Shown here piece by piece: positions 63,885-64,000 of a DNA stretch of 64,000 nt. The stretch's first letter is position 1. The number at the start of each line of letters is the position of its first letter. A model generated the notes under the pieces. That model ran no database searches, was not told the DNA's origin, and worked only from the letters and a program-made list of their open reading frames with translations. This DNA is from Lumbricus rubellus (Eukaryota > Annelida > Clitellata > Crassiclitellata > Lumbricidae). The DNA lies in NCBI GenBank assembly GCA_945859605.1, contig OX243821.1:15164803-15228802 (forward strand), written 5' to 3'. The translations under genes and the position numbers were made by a program.

Positions 63885-64000
63885 GGGTGGATGAACCGAG
63901 AGAGAGAGAGAGAGAAATTGTGGGTGGATGAACCGAGAGAGAGAGAGAAATTGTGGGTGGATGAACCGGAGAGAGAAATTGTGGGTGGATGAACCGAGAG
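63885..64000. repeat. ~35-bp minisatellite, right part
   Basis: Continuation of 56065-56285 ('gggtggatgaaccgagagag...aaattgt'), running off the window end. The first five bases are the target duplication of the LTR element. Confidence 0.9.

Overview
This is animal nuclear DNA: split genes with GT-AG introns, polyadenylation signals, intronic snoRNAs, SINEs, LINE remnants and very long microsatellites. A gmr1-type Ty3/gypsy element (integrase before reverse transcriptase, a clade described from deuterostomes), a Maverick/Polinton element and two vertebrate-like host genes suggest a marine invertebrate deuterostome, perhaps an echinoderm or hemichordate. The species is not resolved.

Region by region. 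1-5200: a tandem repeat split by a 2.6-kb terminal-inverted-repeat insertion, then a LINE 3' end and a SINE. 5379-13724: a complete 12-exon TECR gene (very-long-chain enoyl-CoA reductase) whose introns hold several DNA-transposon miniatures. 15790-20300: RPS12, with three related C/D-box snoRNA copies in its last intron, an arrangement like the vertebrate SNORD100 host gene. 20500-24480: LINE remnants and low-complexity DNA. 24671-25142: a first coding exon with a signal peptide and the start of a laminin-G domain, resembling beta-neurexin. 25700-31900: LINE and SINE copies and long (CTG)n, (CCGT)n and (GAAT)n tracts. 31947-40800: a complete compact Maverick/Polinton element. 40940-41545: a dead mariner-like element. 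42150-56285: repeats, SINEs, a hAT-like element (50302-51538), an 0.8-kb (TATG)n tract and a 200-bp-armed inverted repeat. 56286-63884: a nearly intact gmr1-like LTR retrotransposon inserted in a 35-bp minisatellite that continues to the window end.

The most notable system is the 8,854-bp Polinton. It has a perfect 6-bp target duplication (GACGCC), 5'-AG...CT-3' ends, ~0.58-kb inverted repeats and ten open genes, all on the + strand and nearly abutting: IAP-type RING protein, packaging ATPase, small basic protein, unknown protein, chromodomain integrase, two tandem capsid-like paralogues, an adenovirus pX/pVI-like protein, major capsid protein and adenain-like protease. There is no room for the protein-primed DNA polymerase B that defines standard Polintons. 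It therefore looks like a morphogenesis-plus-integration element that must borrow a replicase, and it carries a RING E3-like accessory gene.

All calls come from reading sequence and translations by eye. No database search was run.
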